From Byssochlamys sp. IMV 00236 (Eukaryota > Ascomycota > Eurotiomycetes > Eurotiales > Thermoascaceae): a stretch of 64,000 nt of DNA. The stretch lies in the NCBI GenBank assembly GCA_001931875.2, contig MSJH02000807.1, forward strand, positions 314,088 through 378,087, given 5' to 3'. The notes beneath the pieces were generated by a model, which saw only the letters and a list, made by a program, of their open reading frames with translations, made no database searches and had not been told where the DNA came from. A program made the position numbers and the translations under genes. Below, piece after piece: positions 31,341 through 43,442 of the stretch; within the stretch, counting starts at the first letter, position 1, and every line of letters begins with the position of its first letter.

Positions 31341-34300
31341 CCTTTTTGTCCCATGCTAAAAGGGGGCCGGGAAGGCGGGGAGGCGAAGGGAGGGGGTTTG
31401 TGCGTGTGGTGGATGATCACCAGGGCGGAAGGGAAAGGAATGGAATTATGGGTACGGAGCAAGCATGGAATGATCGGGGATTGAGGATTATGGATTATGG
31501 ATCTTTGGGTGTCGTATCGTATTATTAGTTTAGTTATGGGGGAGGAGGGATGGATGGATGGATGGGTATGAGATGGGTATGGGATGGGTAAACTAGGCTT
31601 GTTTCTGTTACTTCTGTACTGTTCTTGCTTCCCTCTGCCAGGGGACGGAACGCACCCGGATAGGTCAAGCGGCCAGCAGGAGACGGGATGAGCATCTCTG
31701 GGATACGAGACGGAGTCGACGACTTGCGTATGTAAGGACGAACCTTCAACACGCCGCACCCGGGAAAAGGAGGAGACGAGAGAAGCAAGCAAAGCCAGCA
31801 AGCCAGCAAGCACCGCCAGAGCCAGAGCAAAGCAACAAGGGCCTGGAAGCAGCAGGAATCCACCCATCTCGACCAGAAGAAGAAGACCTAAAGCCTGTCC
31901 AACTTCCTTTTGCCGCGCAACTGCCACCCGAGGCACACCGAGCACACCGAAAGGAAGAGCCTGAGTGGAGTTTGATTGGCTGCTGGCAGTTCCTGTGGGG
32001 ACGCACCGAGGACATCATTGGTGGTGATGGGCGCAACCGCCTGCTTCGTCCACTCACATGCCGGTGACCGCGCTCGCCCCCCAGTCCAAGTCCCAAGAGC
32101 CCGAGAGCGCCCCGTCGCCAGTCCTGCTTCACAGAGTACGGAGTACGGAGGAGAGTAGTAATTTAGTACGTAGTAGACTATGTAGTAGCAGCCATACCAT
32201 GCCATCCTATCCTATCCTATCCTATCCTATTCCATGTCAATCGCCATGGCTGAGCTCTGCCAGACCAGGATGCGCGCGGCGATACCTCAGATCCATGGCA
32301 TGGCGGGCATCCATGGTCCCCTCGCTACGCTGATGGGGCAGGGCGCTGGGCAGCTGATTTGTCGTGCGACCAAGAAACGAACAAAAATAAGAATAAAAAA
32401 AGAATAAAAATACCACAAGTAATGAAATAATAGTCTAGATACTACGGCACTATTGCCACTATTGCGAGAATGGGTCATCTCGCAGGATGGAGGACCGACT
32501 GGGTGCAGTAGTAGTCGGCGCTCGCTGGATCCTGGGATCCCACGCGAAAAGGGTTATATTGAATTTTGCCAAAGCGTGATGGACAAGAGACTCTTACACC
32601 ATCGAGCAGCGGCGCTTCCCACTTACTGACTTACTTACTCATTCATCCATCCATTCATTCATTGATTCATCCATGCCAGGGTCGTTCGACCGTGTTTTGA
32701 CTTTGTGCCAGTCGGTCTTACGGTAGGCGGTCGGACGGGGGCAACTGACTGGCTTTAGCAGGTCGTAGTCCTCTGGATCGTCCACCTCCAGCGCGTCTTG
32801 TTGCTGGCTAGCTGAGTGTCGGCCGTCCTTTGCTTCTCAGCCCCCATCTCTCTTCGCCTCGCTTTGCATCATGATCCTTCCCCCTCGATCCTCTCTTGTG
32901 TCGGAATCAGGGGGTGCCAGCGCCCTTGTCTGGTTTGTCCGTCAGAGTCGAGCCTTTTTGCCGCTGCCTCCGCCGCCCTTCGTAATCATTCTGGTTTTTT
33001 CCGCCCAGTAATGTTGGCAAGACCTATCATCGCGCGACGAATGCTACAGCCTAGAAACCGCGCGGATAGTAGCATGGTACTTGGATAAACTCCGGTTGAG
33101 TGGACAACCACCACTGGACCTGACTCGCACATCGCATCACAAAACACTCTCACCGGCACGGGATACGGCGGGTCTCCCTGGACAAGCAGAAAAATGCAGA
33201 GAAGAAAAAAAAAGACATGCTTGTGTCTGTGATCTCCCGATCACCCCGTTCGGTCATCTCCCCCGGGGGAGACGGGGGACGGGGCTTGTCGGACTCCGCG
33301 GAAGAAGACTGGCAAGTTGCCCAAAAAGTACACTCCAGCGGCCCAGATGGAAGATGCAGCATGTCGGGGATACTCAAGAACTCTATCTAGAGAGGAAAGG
33401 CAACAACGTGAAGCGGTTGAGCCAACCAGCGCGTGCGGGTCCCGGCAGGATGTGAGGGTGCAACAGGCCGTTTCTACTACTATCATCGATCCGGCCTGTT
33501 TAGCAGGTATCTAGTTGATGGTATGAACATCTTCAACGCATCATCCGTCTGCATCGAAACCGCTGTATTATTATGTATTATTCTGATAGTCCAGGAAGCG
33601 CATTCCTACTGCGCAGATCCGAACGGGAGCCGACAGGATTACCATAGGACAGGATAGGACAGTCTATGGTCACACTGGCCTTCTGATTGGGGGCCAGGGT
33701 TCCAGAATCCAGTCAGTCCCTAGACCATAGATGCCTCACGAGGTTTGCCAGCATCCAGCATCACACATCCAACATCCAACAGCCAGCATGCCGTAATTAA
33801 TTATGGCACTCTAGTAAACTTCGCCAGACGCCGATAGCGCTGGGCTTCGCCTGGAGCATGGCCGTTGTTACGCGGCGATCCAGGGGAAATTCTCCCGATA
33901 GAGAGATCCATCTCTTTCTGCTCTGGCTGGGCTGGCCAATGGTCAGCCACACTGGGCATGTCGCTGCTGGCGGCTGCTGGCCTCGCCACCAATCAGCCCC
34001 CAGCGTCGCTGGATCCGGTTGCGGCGCTGAGCCTCCAGCCAATCACCGTCGGTCTACCCTCACCGCGTCTCCGTCACAAGCGTTGCTTCTCGCTGGTATT
34101 CTCGGTATTATTCTTGGTATTCTTGGTACGGCTCTTGCCCTCGCTGGATGCGTTCGTCGGGCGGCCACACTGCCACAGAGACCGGAATCACGCCTAAGAG
34201 AGCCCAGATGCCCAGAAAGGGCCGCCCGCCCCAGTACCGTACGGTAACCGCCTGACGCCCGCTTTTCTCCCCCAAACTCCATCCATCCATCCATCCCCTC

Positions 34301-37300
34301 GATGGTCTTGCGGTCTTCTAGCGTCCAAGCCACCAAATACTGGATGGATGCTGCTGCCAAGGTCTAGTAGACTCTACGGAACATCCTTCAAATAATAACT
34401 TTTTGCCTTCGTCGCTGATGGAGACCGAGAATCCTCCCTCTCCAACCGTGGTCTGAGTGGCCGATCGGCTCTGGCGTGACGCGTTGGTGCTGAGAAAAAA
34501 AAGACACGAACGAAGAAACGAGCAAAGCTTGCGATGAGGACGATCAAACTCAAGCCCAATGGATCATCAGCCATAGTCAGTTGCACCTCTCTTGGTCTTG
34601 GTCATGCATTTCCCGGGCAGCCACCACGGCTGAGACGAGAGGATACCTAATCAATGATTCCTACTCCCTACAGAGAACATGAATAATAGATCGCCCATCT
34701 GCAGGACTCGACTATCCCACTGTTCCGGGCGGCGATTCATCTCCGGATCTCTGGTGTCCGTTCCGTCGCCTTGTCTGGCTTGTCCAGAATGTCATCACAC
34801 ACTAATGATCCGGCTGACCAGCTCCAGTGCATACCGGTCATGGATCGACTTGGGCTGGCGCGCCTGGTCTTGCTGAACAGGGCTCCTTGCTTACCACCGA
34901 AAATTCATCAACAATAATAATATTAATCCTGCAGTGCAATAATACCAGTAAGACGTTGAGACACTGGCCATGATGCATCACACCACTACCTACTACTAAC
35001 GGGGACTGGTGGCACAGAAGGCCCCCCGTATCAACCGGGAACAGGTCCCTCACGGGCCTACTAAGTGCAGTATAGATCACTATCGAGTAATATTAAATCT
35101 CTGCACTGATAGGCATGAAAGTTATCTGCGGGCGAACAAAAGGCCATCCGGAACCGCAGCCGGATCACTTCATTTTTCCTTTCCAAGTCAGCATAGTCAT
35201 ACTGTCATCCTTGCTCACCGAGCCTGAAATTGCGCGCGGGACGCAGATTCTCGAAACCGTCGTCGGTACTCAGACAGGATCATCACGCAAACTACCACGT
35301 ACGCATCTACTCCGTACACATTATTGTCAAACAAGGGTCCGAGGCGAACCATGCGTCACAGATGGGGGCACACGGACTTCAAGGATGACTTTGCGATAAT
35401 AATCCCTGGATGACCGTGGGGAATGTGAATTGCATGGTCTGGAGTATGATCAAGGACCACAGGCGCTATAATTAATTATTCTTTGACACCTAAGCCAGCA
35501 ACGCCTAGCTTCTAAGATCGCTAGCTTCTTTTTCTGCTAACGGACTTGCATTAAGGATTGAAAGCGCCTAACTTGAATTCGAAACTACCTGCAGACGAGC
35601 TCCGTCCAAGCACGCGGCGTCATTAAGATCGGTTGGCCGGTACGATGGCTATGTAACTACCACCAGAGCCGGCACGCACTCTAGTTGAACAAGAGGCCCC
35701 CAGTAATAATAATCCCGCGAGCAGGTCGGGTGTCAAGTTAACGGCACAGATCAGGGATAATAATACACTGTGATATGCGTCTTCGTCGACAGTTGCAGTG
35801 CCACTTCACAGGAATCCAGCTGCGACGCTTTGATAAGCCCTCCAAAAATTCCATGGCGGATGGTCTCGCCCACTCTCGCGATATGGTATGGAGAATAATA
35901 ATGCAGTTCCCTTTTTAGCGGCACCAGGTTAGGTTCTCTAGTGTGGTTGACTCCAGCTGGGCAAGCTTCTGGAACCCACGGCAAAGGAAGTCTCCAGGAG
36001 TTTTGGTCTTCGTTGAACTTCCAAGCGACGGGGAAATAACGAATCCGGCAAAGGACGGACCCTTCACGGAGTCTCTTAAAAACTTCGCTGGGTCTGAAAC
36101 GCCCCGCTTGGCGTTGCACCAATTCTCCAGCCCTCCTTCATCATCTCTGGCGTGTCTGCTAAAGTTGAATACATACATACTAAATAATATTAATGATATT
36201 TTTCTTACTACCTAGGCATCAACTGCCGATATCAGAAGCCATTTCGAGCGAGCGCCATGGTTGTTATCGTCTTGTCGAGATCTTCATCTCCCCTGCTTTG
36301 CTTTGCTTTGCTTTGCCAGTCGCCGCGGACTGGACTCGGAGTCTATCTAGGTATGGTAATGAGACAACGAATCATCTGGCAATGAACTACTAGTTACTCA
36401 TTACGGAACTCCGCAATCAGAGCACGTAGTAGTACAGATCTCTCATCCATCGTTGATTGATTGATTCCTGATACTTTTTATCCGTTGTCCTCCGTGGAGA
36501 AACCCACGCGTCAGCTGCGGTCATGAAACTATGCACACCATGAATTAGTTAATTAGCCCGTACAATTCCCGCTAGCTGTCGCGGTCATATTATTGCCTCG
36601 AGCGAATAATAATAGATAATCATGATGACCCGTTACTTTGGTTCCATCAAGTCCTCTCTGTAACGACGGCTAAGTTAGTTGTTATGTAAGCCCGCACAGT
36701 TCCCCCAGCATCTGTGCACCAAATGCGTCGATTGTTCTCGTTCCTTATCAGCCGAAGATTATCCTAAAAACAACTTTTAGTTTTGTGGAGAACTACTGTA
36801 GTTAACTGCGGTGGGATGAATCATGAACACAGCCTTTTTTTCCTTCTACATCGCCACGTCCCATCTTACCTATCCGTCTGGATCCTCCCGACGATCCGAG
36901 TGACGAGGCATGAGACATGTATGGTAGTTTAGGTAGTTTAGTTAGAGAGTATGCGTCAATGTTGGTATGGTATGGTATGGTATGGTAGATTCACGAGAAA
37001 ACCCAGCAGAAGTTCACCCGCTCCAGAAGTCCCTTGGGTCTATCTAGGTAGTTAGGTTGGTGAGGTGATCTGACTAAATGGCGGACGCGTTGATGCCAGA
37101 CGACCAATGCAGTCAGTGTTGCACTCGATCGTGACCGTTTCGAATACTGCAAGGTATAGCGGCCAAAATAATAATAATTATCGGAGACCATTGAATGTCG
37201 GGTGTTAGTATTATTATTAGCCTACGATATCCGTGATATAGTTACGACATAAGCCAATATCCGAGATATGTATTATTATTATTATTATTACAACCTAAGC

Positions 37301-38560
37301 CCAAATACTAGTAGCAAATACCTAGTCTCAGCCAAAGACTTCAACTCGACTTCACTACTGGTCTCCACTGAAAGAAGAGGGAGAAATCAGTGGCTTGCCA
37401 AAGACCGGGCCCGTTATTAACTACTTTCCCATCACACTAAACTAAATATCAACGCATTGCGTCGCCTGTCTCAAAACCTCCCGCCAGATCTTTCGATATC
37501 ATTCCGCCGATTCAACTAACTAACTAATGAACATCGACGAGCGTGAACGCCAGCTAACTACGGTAACTACGTGGCGTCGAATCGGCTGAGGGATGTCCCC
37601 GGGACTAGGTAGGTAGGTCATTTGGAAACGAATCTGAGTAGACTAGGTCGCGTTACCCGATAATCTCACAAGTATGGAGCGCTCTTACGCGCTCAACCCG
37701 AACAGCAAGAGACGGTCAAAAATGCCAACATCAGCCGCGGCAGTAAAGTGGAACTAACTGATTGATCAAGGGATGGATGGTCGCAAACAAAACACTGCCA
37801 GCCAGCGAGCTTTTTTACCGGTCTCAGCTTCTCCTTTCCTTGCAACTAGTCTGCCATGGCCCCATGGGGCAATCGTAAAGCTCAACCTTCCAGTCCAGTT
37901 CAGTCCACTTAATCACCCTGGTTCCAGCCGTGTATGGGAATTCCCCCACTAGATGATAGATACGATACTCCGGTACAGTAGATGATTGATAAACGAGAGC
38001 AGGCGATCAAACCGTAATAATACTAGAGTATTACTGTAACTATCTACTTGCTTCTCTTTTCCGTCCGCGGTCGATTATTTGACTTTGGGCCATTTTTGCA
38101 ACCTTGTACGGAGTATTCGAACGCACGCGGTCAACTCTGATCTCAAACCCATGTATCGAACTTTTTTTTAGCTCAGAATACAACTTACCTACTGGAAGAG
38201 CAAGTCGATATGCACTGGTAAGGTAATTTTTTTCAATATATCCATTTTCGGCTTAGCGCCATATTCACATGTTGACACTTATCCCATAGTCAACACGATA
38301 ATTGATACGAATATCATTTTTCTCTTGCGTTGCGGAGAATATCTCCCCAGAGCCAGAGCCAAAGCCTTTGACCAGACCAGACCAGACAAAGTCTCAATCT
38401 CATACCTCATACTCTACGTAAACCCCGCTAACTTAGTCGAGCCTCTATTGCGAGAAAGGAAAGCGAATGCGTGACCTAAGTTCTACGATGTTGTATCCAG
38501 AGCGTTACTTTAGGATTTACATATATTTCTTCTTGTATTCGGTCACTATCTTTTATTTTT
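31341..38560. other. Long gene-poor interval with microsatellites and CCAAT boxes
   Basis: No open frame shows family features, although several frames of 60-130 codons exist by chance in the less AT-rich part. Simple repeats include GGAT x4 (31548-31563), CCTAT x5 (32206-32230), CTTTG x4 (36296-36315), TATGG x4 (36966-36985) and a TAT run (37271-37290). The motif TACTCCGTAC or its complement occurs at 32137, 35307 and 38106. CCAAT boxes cluster near 31.97-32.02 and 33.68-34.05 kb. The interval could be an extended cyclin promoter, a non-coding RNA locus or decayed sequence. Confidence 0.5.
33684..34045. promoter_or_regulatory. Cluster of four CCAAT boxes
   Basis: TGATTGG (CCAATCA on minus) lies at 33684-33690, CCAAT at 33936-33940, CCAATCA at 33989-33995 and CCAATCA at 34039-34045. 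In Aspergillus the CCAAT-binding complex recognises this core. Three of four copies have the extended CCAATCA form. The sites are several kb from the nearest supported gene, so a regulatory role is inference. Confidence 0.35.
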
Positions 38561-39655
38561 GAGGGTAGTACTCGTTATGCTGCAGAAATAAGGCACAGTG
38601 AGAGTGAGAGACGGAGAGGGAACTAATATATCAAGTTCAGAGGACAAGACAGAATACTATAGACAGAGATCTAGTTACCGTTAAATATTCTGTCTTGTTT
38701 TATCCTTTACTTGCTTATCGTTTTTTTGTTTCTATTTACGTTAAGATGATTTTCGTTTATTTATGATGCTAGTTAACAGACGGGTTAGATTATATGTCCT
38801 TTCTTATTACTCGGATATATATCTATCTTCAAGACGGTCGAGATTTGAATAAGTTTCTAACTTGAAAGCACGGTAGTAGCTAGTTAGCCCTCTTCGATCT
38901 AGAGAGAGAGAGAGAGGGAGGGAGGGAGAGAGATACATACCCTGCTGCAGTGTTGCGGTTTTTTAACCCTGCGAGATACTATATCCTCGAGCAATGCAAT
39001 TCCTACAATGTATGCCGTATACATATACACATCGAATATAACATAGTCCTGTCCTACGCCGGATAGATAGTTCTAACTAACTAACAGGTACTTCTCGCAG
39101 TTCACTACCTCATATATAGACAGAGCTATCCAGCATAGCGTACGATTATTATTCTAAGGGAGCAAAGCACTTACTCCCTGTAGCGATTATTATAGTATAG
39201 TCTCTTATAGGACATTAAGAGGTTATGAAATAATTACTATTGAGATAATAACTCACTGTACTCTATGTATAGTATATAGTATATAGTGTGCTATATCTTA
39301 ACTAAGTTATATAGAATACTAAATAGCATAAAACTATAGTCTAGTTTTAACTACTCGAAATATAGTTCTAGAGGAGATCTTTAATCCCCATTTATCTCCT
39401 GTAGTTATACGCAGAAATTTAATCTCGCGGAAGCGTACTTCCGGACTAAGAGCTTAATAGCTTAACGAACTCAAGGATACCGAAATCTATCAACTATCTA
39501 TATAAGCCCACGGACTCTATCTCGAATTACTACTACGCGGAGCACTGCCTCTAGTACTATTCCTTCGCATTTCTTAATTCCAGCGTATCTAGTTTAATCC
39601 TAGTATAGCTTCTGTCGGTGCATAAAGCAAACTCCAGGTAATCAATCTGTTAATT
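38561..39655. other. AT-rich non-coding DNA before the degenerate repeats
   Basis: The base composition becomes more AT-rich, with many TATA, CTA and TAG strings and no usable reading frame. There is an AG microsatellite at about 38900-38932. The composition resembles transposon DNA decayed by C-to-T mutation (RIP-like). Confidence 0.45.
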
Positions 39656-39721
39656 ATCCGTTTGCAGAAGGTCCTAAATATAGGGATAGAACCTACTATA
39701 TCAACTAGGATCTAGATTCTT
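39656..39721 (+). repeat. Degenerate repeat, arm 1 of a long inverted repeat
   Basis: The sequence from ATCCGTTTGCAGAAGGTCCT to the ATCTAGATTCTT end matches, in reverse complement, the segment 39937-39999 with about 55 of 66 positions equal and three small gaps. Several mismatches are transitions (C/T or G/A). Confidence 0.75.
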
Positions 39722-39936
39722 CATATGCTATATATAAATATAGGATCAAATCCCCCTCTTAAATCTAGAAGCAAGCAAATAATTCAAGTTATTCAGGTTA
39801 AAACCTTTCTTTAGTGCTATACAATGTTTGACAGGCTTTATGTTATTTATTCTATAGTTACTACTCTTAATATATATAGAGTAGCAATAGCATTTTACAG
39901 CTCGCATCTACCAAAGCTGTAAGCGCTAACGCAATA

Positions 39937-39999
39937 AAGAATCTAGATTCTAGTAGTCTAGTAGGTTCTATTCTATATTTAGAACCTGCTGCAAAGGAT
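39937..39999 (-). repeat. Degenerate repeat, arm 2 of a long inverted repeat
   Basis: It starts AAGAATCTAGATTCTAGTAG and ends GCTGCAAAGGAT. It is the inverted partner of 39656-39721, with a 215-base spacer between them. Confidence 0.75.
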
Positions 40000-40575
40000 G
40001 TATTTTGTGCTAAGAGAATCTCACATCAATCCACTACTGTAACAGCTTAACATAAGCCCCTGCTAATTAATACACATACCTAAGAAAGAAGTATTAGCGC
40101 TCACGGCTTCTATAAAGGCGAGCTAACTATAAACTGGGCATCAGCTACAACAGGAAGCCACATAGCTATTATCAATCAATATAACATCAAAGCAAACACG
40201 CTGGGACGATGGAATGTTTAAAACTGCGTTCTAGCTTAGCTTCAGACGGCAGGAATGTTAGCATAGAATGAGTCCGTAGGCATGGATAGCTAATGGGTTT
40301 TGGTATTTTCTATTTCTCTGGGTAATTGATATTTTATTGCTGTGTTAAATGCTTATCTAGGGTCTTTGCTTCTGTGGTTTTGGTTGCTATGAGAAGATAT
40401 AGAGAGATAAATTTACATTAAGACCATCAGTCGGAAACAGATCGCTTTAGACAACCCATTCATCAGTATTCGAATACTTTCGCGTTTCGAGTCTCGACCA
40501 ACTCGTCCGTCTCTATTAAAAACATGTTCATATTTATCTCGAGCGCAAAGAGTTATATCACATTAACAATATCAA

Positions 40576-40745
40576 CCGTTTGCAGCAGATTCTTAAAACC
40601 CTAATCCCAGGATAAGATAAAACCTACTACGTAAATCCTTCAGATGTGAATTCTTTATTTTATATGCTATAGAGATAAATATCGGATTGACCTCCCCTAG
40701 TTCACTACTAAATCTGAGTTAAGCAAGCACGTAGCGAGTACCTTC
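40576..40745 (+). repeat. Third, more diverged copy of the same repeat, direct orientation
   Basis: CCGTTTGCAG (40576-40585), AACCTACTA, ATATGCTATA, ATAAATAT and AAGCAAGCA occur in the same order as in 39658-39780. Insertions of up to about 15 bases lie between the matching blocks. Confidence 0.55.
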
Positions 40746-41476
40746 AGGATCTGACACTGCTATCTATATATCTATGTAGATGCTGCGATCCCAGGAGTCT
40801 CAAGTCCAAATTGGACTATAAGGTCCGTACTACTACTGCATCTGTCAAAGTTCTGACTGACGTCTTGATAGTTCCAGCCATGACCAGGACAAGGTCCGTA
40901 TTACATTCTGGTTCGACCCATACTCAGGCATTATACTATACTTGTCATTTAGTCAGATTAGCTCTCATACACGAGAATAAATCTACATAAAGAGACAGAA
41001 GAACGTGGAATCATCAGCTTACAGAACCTGAAACAAAGAAAAATTATAATCGGTACAGAATGCTCAGCGGTAGGTACACCCCAAAATAACAGAGACCATG
41101 CAGAAAGGGAAAAAAAAAGGAGAAATGCAGGATGAAAGGCAAAGGATAGTGGTAGAACAGCATCCCGAGTCTATCTATTTCGTACAGTGTAGATCAATTC
41201 TTTGTTCGTTTTCTTTTCTTTCTTTCTTTTGGATTGATTCCGGCATCTGCTGAAGATGGGAAGTCTGAGTGCCAGGGTCTACTTTTTTCTCTTCTGTATA
41301 TCCAAGCAAACAGCCCATCTTCCCAAAGATTCATGCCAAGGATTCGGTTATGAAGACAAGGCCACTATGAGTAGCCGCAGCGGGAATGTAAAGATGGAGA
41401 GACATGGCGTGACGGAGATGTAGGTAATAGGAGGTTTCGGGAGAGAGGTTCAGGGGAGGACATGAAAATCAACAAA
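40746..41476. other. Intergenic region downstream of the NADH dehydrogenase gene
   Basis: No gene is supported. A TTTCTTTTCTTTCTTTCTTTTGG tract lies near 41208-41230, probably part of the 3' UTR of the minus-strand gene. The rest is unremarkable. Confidence 0.4.
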
Positions 41477-43442
41477 TCACTCTCTCGAGACATCACGGCC
41501 GAAGAGCTTGGCCTTGGTCCAGTCGAGAGCGACGAGCACACGGTTCCGAGCTGGAGAGAAACAAATTAGCTTCGTTCTTTTTCTTCAAGAGTACTAAAAT
41601 GAACTTACTGCTAAAGCACATGCTCAGATAAGCACTGCGCCAGAAGAGGTAGGTCATGGTTCCGCCACTAGCGATGTTGCCGCTCAGCCAGCTGATATCC
41701 GCAACGGCACGCTCCTTTCCAATGTACGCCAGGGATCCCTGGTGGGAGTACTGGAACGGACCGATCTGCTTGGTCCTCCGCAGCTGTCTCTGGCGCTCCT
41801 TGATCAAGTCGAAGATACGGTTGCGGTCCTCCTCGGTCTTGGCTTGGGCCTGCTCCGCGGAGAGGACCTTGAGCTCGTTCTCAACGGCCTCCGTCTTGGC
41901 CATGGTGTTGAACAGACGGGCCAGGAAAGCACCCTCCTGACTGGCCACCTGGGCGGTGGGGGCGTAGTTGGTCACGGCGCAGTCACCGACGGCCCAGATG
42001 TTCTCGGTTCCGTTGACGACCAGGTACTCGTTGACAGCCAGACCGCGACGGGAGTTCTTCTGGGCGGGGATCTGGTTCATCAGGTCGCGCACGACACTGC
42101 GGACGGCGTTACCGGTGGCCCAGACGAGCAGACCGTAAGGGATCTTCTCGAGCACCTTGCTGCCATCGGGGTTGGTGACCTCAGCCTCAATGAACTTGTC
42201 CGTGACGTTCTTGACCATGGTCTTGGTGCGGATGGTGATCGATTCCTCCTTGAAGGTCGACTCGGTGTAGTCGATCAGCTGCTTGGAGAACATGGGAAGA
42301 ACCTGTAACAACCCGTCAGCAGTCGATTGAAGGGATGTGCGAATCCAATTGGATAACCTACGTTCGGGAGAGCCTCGACCAGGGTGACGTGGAAGTTGTC
42401 CTTGATCTCGGGAACCCACTTCTTCAGGTCCTCCTCGAAGAAGTCCTGGATCTCACCGGCGAACTCGACACCGGTGGGACCACCGCCAACCACGACCATG
42501 TGCAGCAGACGCTTGACCTCTTCATCGGTCTGGTCCTTGAAGATAGCCGTCTCGACGCAGTCCATAACGCGCTTGCGGATCTTCTGGGCGTCACCGACCT
42601 CCTTCAGGAAGCACGAGTGCTCCTTCACACCGGGGATGCCTGGAAGATGCGGTTAACCAACAACAGCTTCTCTCACTTGAGCAGCGCAGTACGTACCGAA
42701 AGTAGCATTCTCCGCACCGACTCCGACGACGAGCATGTCAAAGGGCACTTCGGTGTGGGACACATCGCCCTTGACTTCTGAGTCGTCGCTGATGTAGACG
42801 ACGCGCTTCTCAGCGTCAATCTTGGTGGCCTCTGCTTCGTAGTACTTGACTCGGCCGTTCTTCTGACGGAGGATGTTGCGGATGGGCTCCATGATCGAGC
42901 GGTGCTCGATCAGACCCGTCGTACAAGAGGGCAGCAGGGGAGTGAACAGGAAGAAGTTACGGGGCGAGATGACGATGACATTGTAGTTTTCCGTGTCGAG
43001 TTTCTTCAACAGCGAGACGGCACCCCATCCCGTTCCTGCGCGACCGTGGTGTTAGCTCTCTGTGCGCGCGCCTCCGCGAGAAGAAGCAGAAAGGGGATAC
43101 GAGTAGCATACCGAGAATAACCAGAGTCTTCTTGCTGGGATCGGGTTCGATCTGCTCAGCCGGGTGACGGAGCTCGTAGATGCTGTAAGCGACCGTGCCC
43201 GTCAGACCCAGACCCGTAAGCAGGGTCAACCGCCAGGCCCATCGCAGGAATCTGAAGCGTCTGCGAGGCTTGGGGGCTTCTGGGATGGCAGCATCGGCGT
43301 AGGACCTGCGGAAGGACGACTGGAGAGGAGATCGCGAGAGCACGCTGGTCCTCAATGGCTGGGTGGTTCTGGTCAGCAGCTGCGACCGCATTGTGAGCGA
43401 CCTGCGCGACAATGACGCCAGCTGCATTGACGGAGACACCAT
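41477..43442 (-). CDS. External (alternative) NADH:ubiquinone oxidoreductase, mitochondrial
   Basis: Five minus-strand exons (43442-43112, 43035-42697, 42639-42362, 42302-41609 and 41550-41477) encode 571 residues. The open frame continues 16 codons upstream of the ATG at 43442 but only to a GTG. The basic N-terminus (RTTQPLRTSVLSRSPLQSSF) is a mitochondrial presequence, followed by one membrane helix at about 68-90. The FAD motif LVILGTGWGAVSLLKK is at about 107-122 and the NADH motif VVVGGGPTGVEFAGE at about 272-286, with the typical WATGNAVRS and NIWAVGDCAV segments downstream. A charged helical insert (KVLSAEQAQAKTEEDRNRIF) has no EF-hand, unlike calcium-binding NDE forms. The enzyme oxidises NADH and reduces ubiquinone without pumping protons. 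Single-helix topology favours the external face, but internal location cannot be excluded. Confidence 0.93.

Noticed and set aside
31280..31945. Minus-strand open frame ending in a poly-Lys run
   Set aside because: The frame crosses the N gap and the T homopolymer and is low-complexity; it has no family features.
33081..34247. Several + strand open frames of 75-130 codons
   Set aside because: Composition is consistent with chance frames in less AT-rich DNA. Frames overlap in different phases and none shows a domain.
36961..37290. Regular repeats that could suggest a CRISPR-like array
   Set aside because: They are simple microsatellites (TATGG, TAT) without spacers, in a eukaryotic genome.
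41742..42308. 188-codon + strand frame opposite the NADH dehydrogenase gene
   Set aside because: It is antisense to exon 4, whose reading frame shows clear enzyme motifs.
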